Part shown: positions 54,774-63,060 of the stretch, in pieces | Layout of the letters: each line of letters starts with the position of its first letter | How positions within the stretch are numbered: the first letter of the stretch is position 1 | DNA from: Akkermansia muciniphila | Lineage (GTDB): Bacteria > Verrucomicrobiota > Verrucomicrobiia > Opitutales > Opitutaceae | Assembly (NCBI GenBank): GCA_945888375.1 | Contig: CAMCZZ010000014.1 | Coordinates: forward strand, 1-64,000 | Length of the DNA stretch: 64,000 nucleotides | Direction: 5' to 3' | The notes under the pieces: generated by a model | What the model was told of the DNA's origin: nothing | The model's database searches: none | Seen by the model: the letters and a program-made list of their open reading frames with translations, nothing else | Made by a program: the position numbers and the translations under genes

Positions 54774-55879
54774 TGGCTGCGGCGGAGGTGCCCCGAGGCA
54801 CGTGGAGGGCGGGTCTGCGCGTGATCGCGCTGGTGTGCGGATGCGCCCTGGTGGGCTGCCGGGACGGCGCGGGTGCCGCCGCCGCAGGCCTGCCGCAGTC
54901 TGGCACCGCCAGGCCGGCCGCGGCGGTGCCACGGCGGGTGGAGCTCGTCTGGCCCACCCCCAACCGCGCTTACGCGGAGGGACGCGATATCGCGGCTTTC
55001 GTCCAACCGACGGCCTCCGGGGTGGCGACTTCCGGGTTGTTTGGCAGCGTGCGCAGCGGCGGGCGCCAATTCCACGAGGGCCTGGATCTCTTGCCGCTGG
55101 AGCGGGACCGGGCGGGCGAGGCGCTTGATCCGGTTTTCGCGGCCCTGGCCGGGGTGGTGCGGCACATCTACCGCAAGCCGGGCGGCAGCAACTACGGCCG
55201 CTACATCGTGCTGGAGCATCCGGCGGAGTCCCCGCCGGTTTACACCCTTTACGCGCATCTCGCCGAGGTGTCGCCGGACCTCGCCCCGGGCGCGGTGGTG
55301 CGGGCGGGGCAGACCATCGCCCGCATGGGACGCAGCGCGTCCGGCGGGGGCATCCCCAAGGACCGGGCGCATCTGCATTTTGAGATCGGGGTGCGCCTCA
55401 GCGATGGTTTTGAGGGCTGGTATCGCGGGCGTGGCTTTGGCAGTCCGAACGAGCAGGGGCTGTTCAATGGCATGAATTTGCTCGGGCTGGATCCACTTGA
55501 GTTTTTTGCCCGGGCGCGTTCCGACGGGTTGGCATCGCTCGACGTCGTGTTTCAGACCTTGCCGACGGCGGTGCGGGTGCGGGTGGCGTCGCCTGACGCA
55601 CCGGATTTCCTTCGTCGTTATCCCTCGCTAAAAGAGTCGGCGGCCGGAGGGGGCGGGGGTTGGGAAATTGATTTCTCCGCCACGGCGGTGCCTTTGCGCT
55701 GGCGGCGTCCTTCTGGGGAGAACTTCAACGGCTGGCGTCGGGGCGAGGCCCGGGTGGTGTTTCAAGACGAGGCCTTGCTGGCAGCCAACCGCGGTCGGGA
55801 TCTGGTGGATAGACGGCGTGGCGTGGTGGTGCCGGGGGAGGATTTGGAGACGGTGCTTGGCCTGCTTTTCGGCCGCTAG
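54773..55879 (+). CDS. M23/LytM-family metallopeptidase lipoprotein
   Basis: 368 residues. N-terminal signal with VCGCALVGCRDG, probably a lipoprotein. The M23 zinc site is intact: HEGLDLLPLE (His and Asp), YTLYAHLAEV and HLHFEIGV. Two unrelated C-terminal segments (about 230-368) are of unknown role. It would cut peptidoglycan cross-links or regulate amidases. Paired with the SecD-head lipoprotein. Confidence 0.88.
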   Translation: MAAAEVPRGTWRAGLRVIALVCGCALVGCRDGAGAAAAGLPQSGTARPAAAVPRRVELVWPTPNRAYAEGRDIAAFVQPTASGVATSGLFGSVRSGGRQFHEGLDLLPLERDRAGEALDPVFAALAGVVRHIYRKPGGSNYGRYIVLEHPAESPPVYTLYAHLAEVSPDLAPGAVVRAGQTIARMGRSASGGGIPKDRAHLHFEIGVRLSDGFEGWYRGRGFGSPNEQGLFNGMNLLGLDPLEFFARARSDGLASLDVVFQTLPTAVRVRVASPDAPDFLRRYPSLKESAAGGGGGWEIDFSATAVPLRWRRPSGENFNGWRRGEARVVFQDEALLAANRGRDLVDRRRGVVVPGEDLETVLGLLFGR

Positions 55880-56167
55880 GGGCCGGCCTGCCCCACGGGT
55901 GCAATCGGCTCATCTTCGGGCCCGTTTGTCGGTAGTTCAGGCTAAGTCACCAAAGCTACCATTTCATAAACCTCCTTTTCGCTTGGGTTTAAGACACTGT
56001 TGGCATCCGGGATTATCCTAAAGAGTGTTGGGCTGCACTTTTTAGTTGCATATAGTTGCACTATATCTCGGTGTTTTATGCGAAGCTTTTTACTTTTTAC
56101 TTTTTAATTTCAAGACACTACGGTATTATTGTTTTTATTCGATTAGTTCTCCTGCCTACCTAAACAC
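55880..56167. other. A+T-rich region with short tandem repeats upstream of an orphan gene
   Basis: The right half departs sharply from the G+C-rich background. It holds TAGTTGCA twice at a 10-bp step (56043-56050, 56053-56060) and the 7-bp word TTTTTAC nearly three times (56087-56106). It probably contains the promoter and perhaps operator sites of the gene at 56168. No coding sequence seen. Confidence 0.5.
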
Positions 56168-56605
56168 ATGATCGACAACACTTTTGCCTCGCTTTATTGC
56201 GCGCAGCGTAAGATTGAGCAGGGGGATTATGCCAAGGCAGTTATGAGCGAGACTCTATATCCGCACGCGAAGGTGGTTGCACCTCTGGTCCGTTTGCTGT
56301 GGCCGCGGCATTTCGCGGCGGATCATGACTTTATTGAGGCAGTGGGTAAGTTGCGCCGATTTCGGGAGGTTTTTAATGAAGCCGAGGATTTTGCGCATCA
56401 TCCGGACAATGTGGGCTTTTCCCGGGACACGCTGAACCTGCGGATTTCTTCGCGGCGTATGAGGCGCCTTGTGCGCGAGGTCTTGCATCCTGAGTTGAGT
56501 GGTCTGGACAAGGCGCAGGACCAGTCGGTTGCGCCCTTCAAGGCCGAGCCGGAGCAAGATGCTCCTGCTTCTAGCGATCGGGATTGCGGTTCGGGCACCA
56601 GCTGA
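56168..56605 (+). CDS. Hypothetical protein of unknown family
   Basis: 145 residues: MIDNTFASLYCAQRKIEQGD, then LVRLLWPRHFAADHDFIEAV. It is helical and basic, without signal peptide or membrane segment; the tail (PFKAEPEQDAPASSDRDCGS) looks disordered. The distinct A+T-rich promoter region and the absence of gene partners suggest a separately regulated or acquired gene. I recognise no domain. The start is the first ATG after the A+T-rich region. Confidence 0.6.
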   Translation: MIDNTFASLYCAQRKIEQGDYAKAVMSETLYPHAKVVAPLVRLLWPRHFAADHDFIEAVGKLRRFREVFNEAEDFAHHPDNVGFSRDTLNLRISSRRMRRLVREVLHPELSGLDKAQDQSVAPFKAEPEQDAPASSDRDCGSGTS

Positions 56606-56621
56606 GCTGCGCTCCTGCAGC

Positions 56622-56780
56622 TGCCCGGGTCGCTTCGCGGCGACTTGGCGCCCCCTTTGGGCGGGCGCCCCGATTCGAGATGGCATCCGGGTTTTTTCGC
56701 CCTGCGGGCTCTCCCGCCGCCTACGGCTCCGGGCTGCGTCAGCTCTGCCTCGCTCCGTCCTTCGCTCGGTCCGCGCCGAA
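56622..56780. repeat. Dispersed repeat, copy A
   Basis: Starts TGCCCGGGTCGC, then GGCGACTTGGCG and, further on, CTCCGTCCTTCGCTCGGT and CGCGCCGAA. It corresponds block by block to copies at 59655 and 62471. No gene is apparent; the interval between the orphan gene and the tRNA is otherwise featureless. Confidence 0.65.
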
Positions 56781-56929
56781 ATCGGCTCGGCTCCTTGCCC
56801 CGCGGCTCTGCCGTCCAACTGAAGGAGCCCGGCCGACGCCGGGTCGTCGGGTGGGATAAAGTCGGTCCTTGCGGACGTGCCCCGGATCGACTTTCGATGT
56901 CAACGCGCTTTGCGGCGCACTGGCTAGTT

Positions 56930-57013
56930 GCCCGGGTGGTGGAATGGCAGACACGAGGGTCTTAGAAGCCCTTATCGAAAGGTGTGCAGGTTCGACTCCT
57001 GTCCCGGGCACCA
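56930..57013 (+). tRNA. tRNA-Leu (anticodon UAG)
   Basis: 84 nt with encoded CCA. Acceptor GCCCGGG (56930-56936) pairs with CCCGGGC (57003-57009), discriminator A. Anticodon loop CTTAGAA places UAG at the centre, reading CUA. A long variable arm (around TATCGAAAGGTGT) marks a class II tRNA. T arm CAGG-TTCGACT-CCTG. The P-type ATPase gene begins 60 nt downstream without a terminator. Confidence 0.95.
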
Positions 57014-57073
57014 GCAGGGCGGTTCGTTTTGTGTTTTGTCCGGCGTGGGTTGGTGCTGCGGTTGTCGAACTCC

Positions 57074-59041
57074 ATGTCGCCTGCTGAAATTGATCCCGAT
57101 CTCGAACCCGGTCTTCGGGCGGACGCGCGGGCGGTGGCGGCGGCCTGGCTGCGGATCGGGATAGGCGCGGCGGTGGCGGCGCAAGCGATGGTTTTTTCTC
57201 TCGCGGTTAACCTCACCCCGGCGGAGGGCGCGGCTTATTGGCTGGTTCATGGCGGATTGTTGGCCAGTGCGCTGGGGGTTTTGTTTTTTTTGGGGCGGGA
57301 TTTGCTCGGCGGGGCCTGGGCGGCGCTGCGCGCGCGGCGGGTGACCATCGACTTACTCTTTTTGCTCACCCTGCTGGGGGCCTTGGGCGGCTCCCTCCTC
57401 AGCACGTTCACGGGGACGGGCTCGGTTTATTACGAGGTGGTGGCGGTGCTGGTCGTGGTCCACACCCTGGGCAAGCTGGCCGGGGCGCGCAGCCGGGCGG
57501 CGGCGCTGCGGGCGGCGGACGCGGAGGCGGGGAAATATGACCGTTGCGCGGTGTCCGGGGGGGATGGCCGCGAGGAAATCCGGCTGGTGACGCAGCTGCG
57601 GGGCGGGGAGCGCGTGGCGGTGGCGGCGGGCGGCTCGATCTGCGTCGATGGCGTGATCCACGAGGGGTGCGCCTATGTGGAGGAGGCGGCGCTCACCGGC
57701 GAATGGCGGCCGGTAGCGCGTGGCCCGGGCGACCGGGTGTGGGCGGGCTCGCGGGCGCTCGACGGTCGTTTGGTGGTGGTGGCGGAGGCCGGGCCGCGAC
57801 GGTTGGACGGGGTCTTGCGGGCGGTGGCGGAGGCGCGCCTGGCGCCCTCGCGTTTCCAGGCGCGGGCGGATCGGTTGATGGCGTGGTGGCTCCCGGTCGT
57901 GGCGGGGGCAAGCGTGGCTACTTTTCTCGGCTGGTGGCTGGGGGCGGGCGTGCCGTGGGCGCGGGCTTTGTTCAACGCCATGGCCGTGCTTTTGGTGGCT
58001 TGTCCCTGCGCGATGGGGCTGGCGACGCCGGTGGCGGTGTGGGGCGGGCTGGCGCGGCTGGCGCGGCTCGGCATCGTGGCGCGTAGCGCGGATTTCCTGG
58101 AGGCGTTGGCCGAGGTGGACTGGGTCTGCTTTGACAAAACGGGCACGCTCTCGGAGGAGGCTTTGGTGGTGCGCCGCTGGGTATTTGAGCCGGCTTGGGT
58201 GGGGCGTGCGATGGAGTTGAAGGCAGCGGTGGCGGCGGTGGAGCGAGGTCTGGAGCACCCGTTGGCGCGGGCTTTGGCGGTCGCCGGGGCGGAGAGGGGG
58301 CAGGAGGCCGAGGAGCGTCACTTTGAGCCGGGGGCCGGGGTGGAGGGGGTGGTCGCGGGGGTGGGGCGGGTGCGGGTGGGCGAGCGGACCTTCGCGGGTG
58401 GGGAGGCGCACGATCCGGTTGACGGCAAGTGCGTCTGGGTGGCGGTGGATGGCGTGCCTGCGGCGCGAGCGATCCTGGATGAGCGCTGGCGCGAGGGGTT
58501 GGCCGAGACCGTGGCGGGCTTGCGCGCGCTTGGTTTGGAACTCGAGGTCTTGACCGGCGATGCGCAGGCGCCTGGGGAGGTCGGGGGGGTGCCGGTGCGG
58601 GCCGGGCTGACGCCGGAGGAAAAACGGGCGCGGGTGGCGGTGCTCTCGGCGGAGGGGCGGCGGGTTTTGTTTGCCGGTGACGGAGTGAATGATGCGGCCG
58701 CGATGGGGGTGGCTGCGGGTGCGCTGGCCTTGCGGGGTGGAAGTGCCCTGGCCCGGGCGGCAGCGATGGCGGTCTGTGCGGGGGATGACTTGCGGCGTCT
58801 GCCGGAGGCGGTGCGGGGGGCTCGGCGGGTGGCGGCGGGCGTGCGGGCCAATTTGCGCTTCGCGGCCGGCTACAACCTCGCCGGCATGGCGCTGGCGGCG
58901 TCGGGTTGTCTGCACCCCGTGGTGGCGGCTTTGCTCATGGTGGGCTCAAGCGTTTGGGTGGGGGCGCGGGCGGTGCGCAGTGCGGAGGCGGCCGAAACCA
59001 GATTCCGCAGCTCAATTAAAGGTCAATCCCGGGCGGCTTAG
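57074..59041 (+). CDS. Heavy-metal (copper-type) P1B ATPase lacking an N-terminal metal-binding domain
   Basis: 655 residues from the ATG at 57074 (MSPAEIDPDLEPGLRADARA). Key motifs: actuator ALTGEWRP, intramembrane ACPCAMGLATPVAVWGG (CPC), phosphorylation DKTGTLSEEA, HP motif GLEHPLARAL, and hinge FAGDGVNDAAAM. No HMA or CxxC domain at the N-terminus, unlike CopA; this resembles the CtpA/CcoI group that loads cytochrome oxidase with copper. Metal choice is inference. The stop overlaps a convergent LuxR remnant by 3 nt. Confidence 0.9.
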   Translation: MSPAEIDPDLEPGLRADARAVAAAWLRIGIGAAVAAQAMVFSLAVNLTPAEGAAYWLVHGGLLASALGVLFFLGRDLLGGAWAALRARRVTIDLLFLLTLLGALGGSLLSTFTGTGSVYYEVVAVLVVVHTLGKLAGARSRAAALRAADAEAGKYDRCAVSGGDGREEIRLVTQLRGGERVAVAAGGSICVDGVIHEGCAYVEEAALTGEWRPVARGPGDRVWAGSRALDGRLVVVAEAGPRRLDGVLRAVAEARLAPSRFQARADRLMAWWLPVVAGASVATFLGWWLGAGVPWARALFNAMAVLLVACPCAMGLATPVAVWGGLARLARLGIVARSADFLEALAEVDWVCFDKTGTLSEEALVVRRWVFEPAWVGRAMELKAAVAAVERGLEHPLARALAVAGAERGQEAEERHFEPGAGVEGVVAGVGRVRVGERTFAGGEAHDPVDGKCVWVAVDGVPAARAILDERWREGLAETVAGLRALGLELEVLTGDAQAPGEVGGVPVRAGLTPEEKRARVAVLSAEGRRVLFAGDGVNDAAAMGVAAGALALRGGSALARAAAMAVCAGDDLRRLPEAVRGARRVAAGVRANLRFAAGYNLAGMALAASGCLHPVVAALLMVGSSVWVGARAVRSAEAAETRFRSSIKGQSRAA

Positions 59042-59355
59042 CGGTCGAGGATGCCGCGTTGCAGGGCGAGGCTGGCGGCGTGGGTGCGGTCCTTGGCTCC
59101 GAGTTTTTGCATGATGCGCGTGATATGCAGCTTAACCGTATTGTCGCTGATGTTGAGTTCGCTCCCGATAATCTTGTTGGAACTGCCCTTCACCAACTGC
59201 TCGATAACTTGGATTTCCCGCGCGGTGAGATCCGGACCCTGGCGACCAGCACCTTCCCGAGGCAGGCTGGGGATTCTTTGAAAATGCCGAGTAATACCTT
59301 GGACGATACTCCTTCCGGCAAAGCGCGGTATTCGGCTTTTTAAAGGAGGATGAGC
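59038..59355 (-). pseudogene. Headless LuxR-type response-regulator remnant
   Basis: Minus-strand reading ends QRGILDR-stop and contains the full LuxR helix-turn-helix: DLTAREIQVIEQLVKGSSNK, IIGSELNISDNTVKLHITRI, MQKLGAKDRTHAASLALQRG. Upstream the frame holds about 40 more linker-like residues and meets a stop at 59356-59358 with no ATG, GTG or TTG between, so the receiver domain and start are missing. Best read as the 3' piece of a NarL/FixJ-type regulator gene. Confidence 0.7.
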
Positions 59356-59489
59356 CTATGGCCCGCTCCGGTGCGGGTGAATTGTTTTGGCCGCGGGAGC
59401 TGAAATTGAGTTGTTACTTCGTTCAGCCACAGCCGGTCTTCAGGCAGCGTGCAGAGGGTAGTTCCCACCCCCGGCGCCGGGGTCCTTTA

Positions 59490-59650
59490 GGGCCTGTAAT
59501 TAAATAAGTTTAACAAGATGACGCCGAGATTTTGGTCGCGAGCAAGGCGCGTGCGAGGGCGCATCCCCGCAGGGGCTGGAACCGAGCACGCAACGCAGTT
59601 CCCGGCCTAAGGATCAAGCCATGTTGTAACAGTTATTTAATTACAGGCCC
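59490..59650. mobile_element. 161-bp MITE with perfect 18-bp terminal inverted repeats and TTA target duplication
   Basis: The left end GGGCCTGTAATTAAATAA is exactly repeated in inverse at the right end (59633-59650), and similarity continues inward for about 12 more bp. It is flanked by TTA on both sides (59487-59489 and 59651-59653), a 3-bp duplication of TNA type as made by IS5/IS1031-group transposases. No gene inside; it must move using a transposase elsewhere. Confidence 0.88.
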
Positions 59651-59654
59651 TTAG

Positions 59655-59817
59655 TTGCCCGGGTCGTGTCGAGGCGATTTGGCGGCCCCTTGCGGTGGGG
59701 CCCTCGGGTCGAAATACTCTCTGGGTATGGTTCACTCGGCGGGCCCACCCTCCGCCTTCGGCTCCGCGCTGCACCATCTTCCGCTTCGCTCCGTCCTTCG
59801 CCTGGTTCGCGCCGAAT
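59655..59817. repeat. Dispersed repeat, copy B
   Basis: Starts TTGCCCGGGTCGTGTCGAGG immediately beside the MITE. It shares GGCGATTTGGCGGC, CTTGCGG, GGTCGAAAT, CTCCGTCCTTCGC and CGCGCCGAA with copies A and C. No protein-coding evidence. Confidence 0.65.
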
Positions 59818-59907
59818 TACTTTCCCGTTTCCGGCGGCGGTGGCGCAAAGATGGCGCTGGCGGCGAGGGCCCGGGCGGCTTTGCTTGGGTAACGTCTATT
59901 CTTCACC

Positions 59908-60246
59908 ATGAGCCCAACCACCTACCACATCCTTCACGTCGTCTCCCTGCTCGCCCTCTACGGCGGCACTTTCTACGCCTTCGCCGCCCCGGCGGAGACG
60001 CGCAAGGGCACCCTGATTTTTTCGGGCATCGCCTCCCTGCTCATGTTGATCTCGGGCTTCGGTCTGCTGGCCAAGCTCCAGCTCGGCTTTCCGGTCTGGG
60101 TGATCGTGAAACTCGTCTGCTGGCTGGGCCTCTCCGCGCTGGGTGGCATCGGCTACCGTCGTCGTGGCGCGGTCGGGGCGCTCAAGGGGACTGCGCTCGG
60201 CCTCGCGGCGGTGGCGGTCGTCATGGTCTACACCAAGCCATTCTGA
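59908..60246 (+). CDS. Small four-helix membrane protein
   Basis: 112 residues: MSPTTYHILHVVSLLALYGG. Four hydrophobic helices (about 7-26, 38-56, 63-80, 90-108) with short loops; an invariant-looking His near the start (YHILHVV) resembles small SirB-like or heme-associated membrane proteins, but no firm family match. It sits 10 nt upstream of the DNA polymerase gene on the same strand; a link is not obvious. Confidence 0.7.
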   Translation: MSPTTYHILHVVSLLALYGGTFYAFAAPAETRKGTLIFSGIASLLMLISGFGLLAKLQLGFPVWVIVKLVCWLGLSALGGIGYRRRGAVGALKGTALGLAAVAVVMVYTKPF

Positions 60247-60256
60247 GCGCACGCTG

Positions 60257-62440
60257 ATGTCCGGCGCGCTCTGCGGGCTCTGGGTTGCTGACGACGGCCG
60301 CGTCCATACCTGCGTCGAGACGGCGACTGGCGGGCGCGAGACGCGGGCTGAGGGTTTGCGGCCTTTTGCCTGGCTGGCGGAGGGTGACTATCCGGCGGGC
60401 GAAGGCGTGATGCTCGAGCCGCTGGCCGGGGCCGGATTTTTCACCCGCTTGGCCCTGGCGGATAATCTGGCCTGCTTCGAGGCGTGGCAAGATGCCTGCA
60501 AGGCGGCTGGCGCGAAGGGGCTCGACGTCGTGCGTCCGCTCGAGAGCCAATACCTCCTTCAGGCGCGCCGGCGGCTCTTTGCCGAATTGCCCTTTGGCCG
60601 TTTGCGGCGCTGCCAGCTCGACATCGAAACCGGCTCGGCCTCGGGAGCCTTTAGCGATGCGGCACAGGCGGATGACCGGGTGCTCGCCATCGGCCTGCGG
60701 CAGGGTGGGGTGAATCGTTTTCTGGTGCTGGCAGAGGAGACCGATGCCGCGGAAAAGCATTTGCTGGAGGAGCTCAACGAGGCTCTGGCCGAGCTCGATC
60801 CCGATACCATCGAGGGGCACAACCTCTTCAAATTCGACCTCGACTACCTGCGCCAGCGGGCCAAGCGGCACAAGGTCCCTTGTGCGTGGGGGCGTTTTGG
60901 CCAGCGGGCCAAGTTTCGCGCCAGCCGGCTCAAAGTCGCCGAGCGCTGGGTGGACTTCCCGCGCTGCGATCTGCCTGGGCGGACGGTTATCGATACTTAC
61001 CTGTTGGTGCAGCTCCACGACATCACGGCGCGCGAGCTTCAGTCCTACGGCCTCAAGGAGGTCGCGATCTACTTCGGCGCGACCACCGATGAAGATGGGC
61101 GCACCTACCTGGCGGGGGATCGTATCGCGGCCGCCTACCGGGAGGATCGCGAGACCTTCCTCGCCTACCTCGGCGATGATCTTCGCGAGACGGCGGGAGT
61201 GGCGGACGTCCTGCTCCCGACCTACTTCGAGCAAACCAAGACCTTCCCCATCCTCTTTCAGGAGGCGACGCTGCGTGGCACCACCGGCAAGATCGACCTT
61301 CTCTTCCTGGAGGACTACTATCACGCCCGTCGGGCCTGCCCGGTGCCTCCGGAAATCGCGCCCTTCGAGGGCGGCTACACCCGGAGTTTTCAGGAAGGGG
61401 TCTTCCGCCACGTCCTGCACTTCGACGTCGCCTCGCTCTACCCGAGCCTCCTGCTCCTCCTTGATCGCAACCCGCGCAACGACCCGCTCGGGGTGTTTAT
61501 CCCGCTGCTCCGCCGGCTGCGGACTTACCGGCTCAAATACAAACAGATCGCGCGCACCGGTCCAACTCCCGAGGAGCGGGCGGAGGCGCAGGCGCGGCAG
61601 GCGAGTTTCAAGATTTTGATCAACTCCTTCTACGGTTACCTCGGTTTCTCCGGCGCGCGTTTTGGCGACGGCGAGCTAGCGGCGGAGGTAACCCGGCGCG
61701 GGCGCGAGTTGTTGCAGCAATTGATCGAAGGTTTCGCGGCGGAGGGCGCCACGATCCTTGAGGCGGACACGGACGGCATCTACCTTTCTTCAGAAGCGTA
61801 TTTTGACCGGCCGGGCGACTTGCTGGCCAAGGTCGAGAAACTTCTCCCGGCGGGCATCGAGCTCGAGCACGACGGCCGTTACGACGCCATGTGGTGCTAC
61901 AAGGCCAAAAACTATGCCCTGCGCGAGGGCGACAAAGTCATCTTGCGGGGCAGTGCACTCCGTTCGCGCGGTATCGAGCCCTTTCTGAAGGGGCTCACCT
62001 GGCATCTGATCCGCTACCTTCTGGGCCTTGCGCCGGAGTCGCCGTTGGGGCGCATCGCCCAGCTCCGCCGGGAGATCGCGGCCCGTGAATTGCCAGTCGC
62101 GGAGCTGGCGAAGGCGGAAATCCTCGGCATGAATCCGGACGCCTACGAACGCTTCATCGCGGAGGGCGGCAAGCCGCGCCGGGCGGCGGCCGAGGCGGCG
62201 CTCCAGCTCAACCCGCGACCGCGGATGGGCGAGCGCGTCAGCTACTACCTCACGCCCAAGGCCAAGGGGCGGACGAGTGATTGGCAGCGGGCGCGACCGC
62301 TCGCGCTCCACGATGCCGGCGCGCCGGAGACGGGCTACGATCCGCAGGCCTACCTCGAAAAACTGGACGACTGGCTGGAGCGCCATGGCGCGCTCCTCGG
62401 GGCGGCTCCGGCGGGTGGCGTGCAGGGCGAGCTGCTCTGA
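60257..62440 (+). CDS. Family-B DNA polymerase with 3'-5' exonuclease
   Basis: 727 residues from the ATG at 60257. Exonuclease motifs: CQLDIETGS, EGHNLFKFDLDYL, and YLGDDLRETA. Polymerase motif A DVASLYPSLL near residue 395, motif B FKILINSFYGYLGF near 455, motif C EADTDGIYLSSE near 505. Similar in plan to DNA polymerase II but shorter, without extended N- or C-terminal regions. A DNA-repair or translesion role is likely. Ends just before dispersed-repeat copy C. Confidence 0.9.
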   Translation: MSGALCGLWVADDGRVHTCVETATGGRETRAEGLRPFAWLAEGDYPAGEGVMLEPLAGAGFFTRLALADNLACFEAWQDACKAAGAKGLDVVRPLESQYLLQARRRLFAELPFGRLRRCQLDIETGSASGAFSDAAQADDRVLAIGLRQGGVNRFLVLAEETDAAEKHLLEELNEALAELDPDTIEGHNLFKFDLDYLRQRAKRHKVPCAWGRFGQRAKFRASRLKVAERWVDFPRCDLPGRTVIDTYLLVQLHDITARELQSYGLKEVAIYFGATTDEDGRTYLAGDRIAAAYREDRETFLAYLGDDLRETAGVADVLLPTYFEQTKTFPILFQEATLRGTTGKIDLLFLEDYYHARRACPVPPEIAPFEGGYTRSFQEGVFRHVLHFDVASLYPSLLLLLDRNPRNDPLGVFIPLLRRLRTYRLKYKQIARTGPTPEERAEAQARQASFKILINSFYGYLGFSGARFGDGELAAEVTRRGRELLQQLIEGFAAEGATILEADTDGIYLSSEAYFDRPGDLLAKVEKLLPAGIELEHDGRYDAMWCYKAKNYALREGDKVILRGSALRSRGIEPFLKGLTWHLIRYLLGLAPESPLGRIAQLRREIAARELPVAELAKAEILGMNPDAYERFIAEGGKPRRAAAEAALQLNPRPRMGERVSYYLTPKAKGRTSDWQRARPLALHDAGAPETGYDPQAYLEKLDDWLERHGALLGAAPAGGVQGELL

Positions 62441-62470
62441 TGCCCCGGTCTCAGCCTGGATCCCTCCTTG

Positions 62471-62578
62471 GCCCGGGTCGCGTCGAGGCGACTTGGCGGC
62501 ATCTTGCGGAGGGGCACTTGGCTCGAAATAAGTTCCGGGTATTGTTCACCTCCCTGCTACCCCTCCCGCTGCATGATC
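62471..62578. repeat. Dispersed repeat, copy C (shorter)
   Basis: GCCCGGGTCGCGTCGAGGCG, then ACTTGGCGGC, CTTGCGGA, GCTCGAAATAAG. Matches copy B over about 105 nt and then ends next to a gene remnant. Confidence 0.65.
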
Positions 62579-62583
62579 TTGGC

Positions 62584-62717
62584 TCAGTTGCTGGTGCCGT
62601 AGTATTTTTTGTAGCTGCGGTAATACCGGTAATTTGAATAATACTCGATCCGGCGGGCGGAGAGGCCGTTCAGCACCACGCCGAGGAGCTCGTTTTTGCC
62701 CTGCTTGAGGGCTTTAA
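62584..62717 (-). pseudogene. 3' end of a bacterial tyrosine kinase (Wzc/CpsD-like) gene
   Basis: Minus-strand frame to a TGA at 62584-62586 reads IKALKQGKNELLGVVLNGLS then ARRIEYYSNYRYYRSYKKYY and GTSN. This is the last strand of the P-loop fold (LGVVLNG) and a cluster of eight tyrosines, the autophosphorylation tail of BY-kinases that control exopolysaccharide export. The N-terminal 90% of the gene is absent; it is fused out of frame to the FecR-like fragment upstream. Confidence 0.7.
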
Positions 62718-62921
62718 TAAGTAGGATGCTTCGGCATCGAACACGGATTTCTCAACGAGGTCTTCCACTTTTTCCCCATTATCGACTTGGGCAAAACCGG
62801 TTACCTCGGCTACGTAGAACTTGCTCGTGGGGCTTTTACGGTTGGAGCTTGTTTGGGCCAATGCCACCCCGGCCGAGAGGGCGAGTAGCACGGTAAACGG
62901 AAGGAGGGCTTTGGCTTTCAT
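62670..62921 (-). pseudogene. 5' fragment of a secreted FecR-like domain protein
   Basis: MKAKALLPFTVLLALSAGVA is a clear signal peptide. TSKFYVAEVTGFAQVDNGEK then VEDLVEKSVFDAEASYL looks like the start of a FecR-type beta domain. After codon 68 (about 62718) it runs into the tyrosine-kinase tail sequence in a different frame and stops after 83 residues. A deletion joining two genes of an exopolysaccharide locus would produce exactly this. Confidence 0.65.
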
Positions 62922-63060
62922 GAATTTGACTTATTTTTCACGATGCGAGCCGTCATGTCGAAGACCAATTGGGGGCGTTTCATTGCCGGGCGGGGTGGAT
63001 AAGCCCCGCTTTTGAGGGGGATCTTATTTGTCGGGGCCTCTGGGTGTCTGCGTTGGCCGT
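62922..63060. other. Intergenic region between leuS and the FecR-like remnant
   Basis: 139 nt with no gene; may contain the old promoter of the FecR-like gene. No terminator hairpin with T run is evident for leuS. Confidence 0.35.

Noticed and set aside
59358-59507. 49-codon gene with a perfect AAAGGAGG site (MARSGAGELFWPREL...)
   Set aside because: The ribosome site is striking, but the frame ends inside the MITE and the peptide resembles nothing known; it may be a truncated gene or chance.
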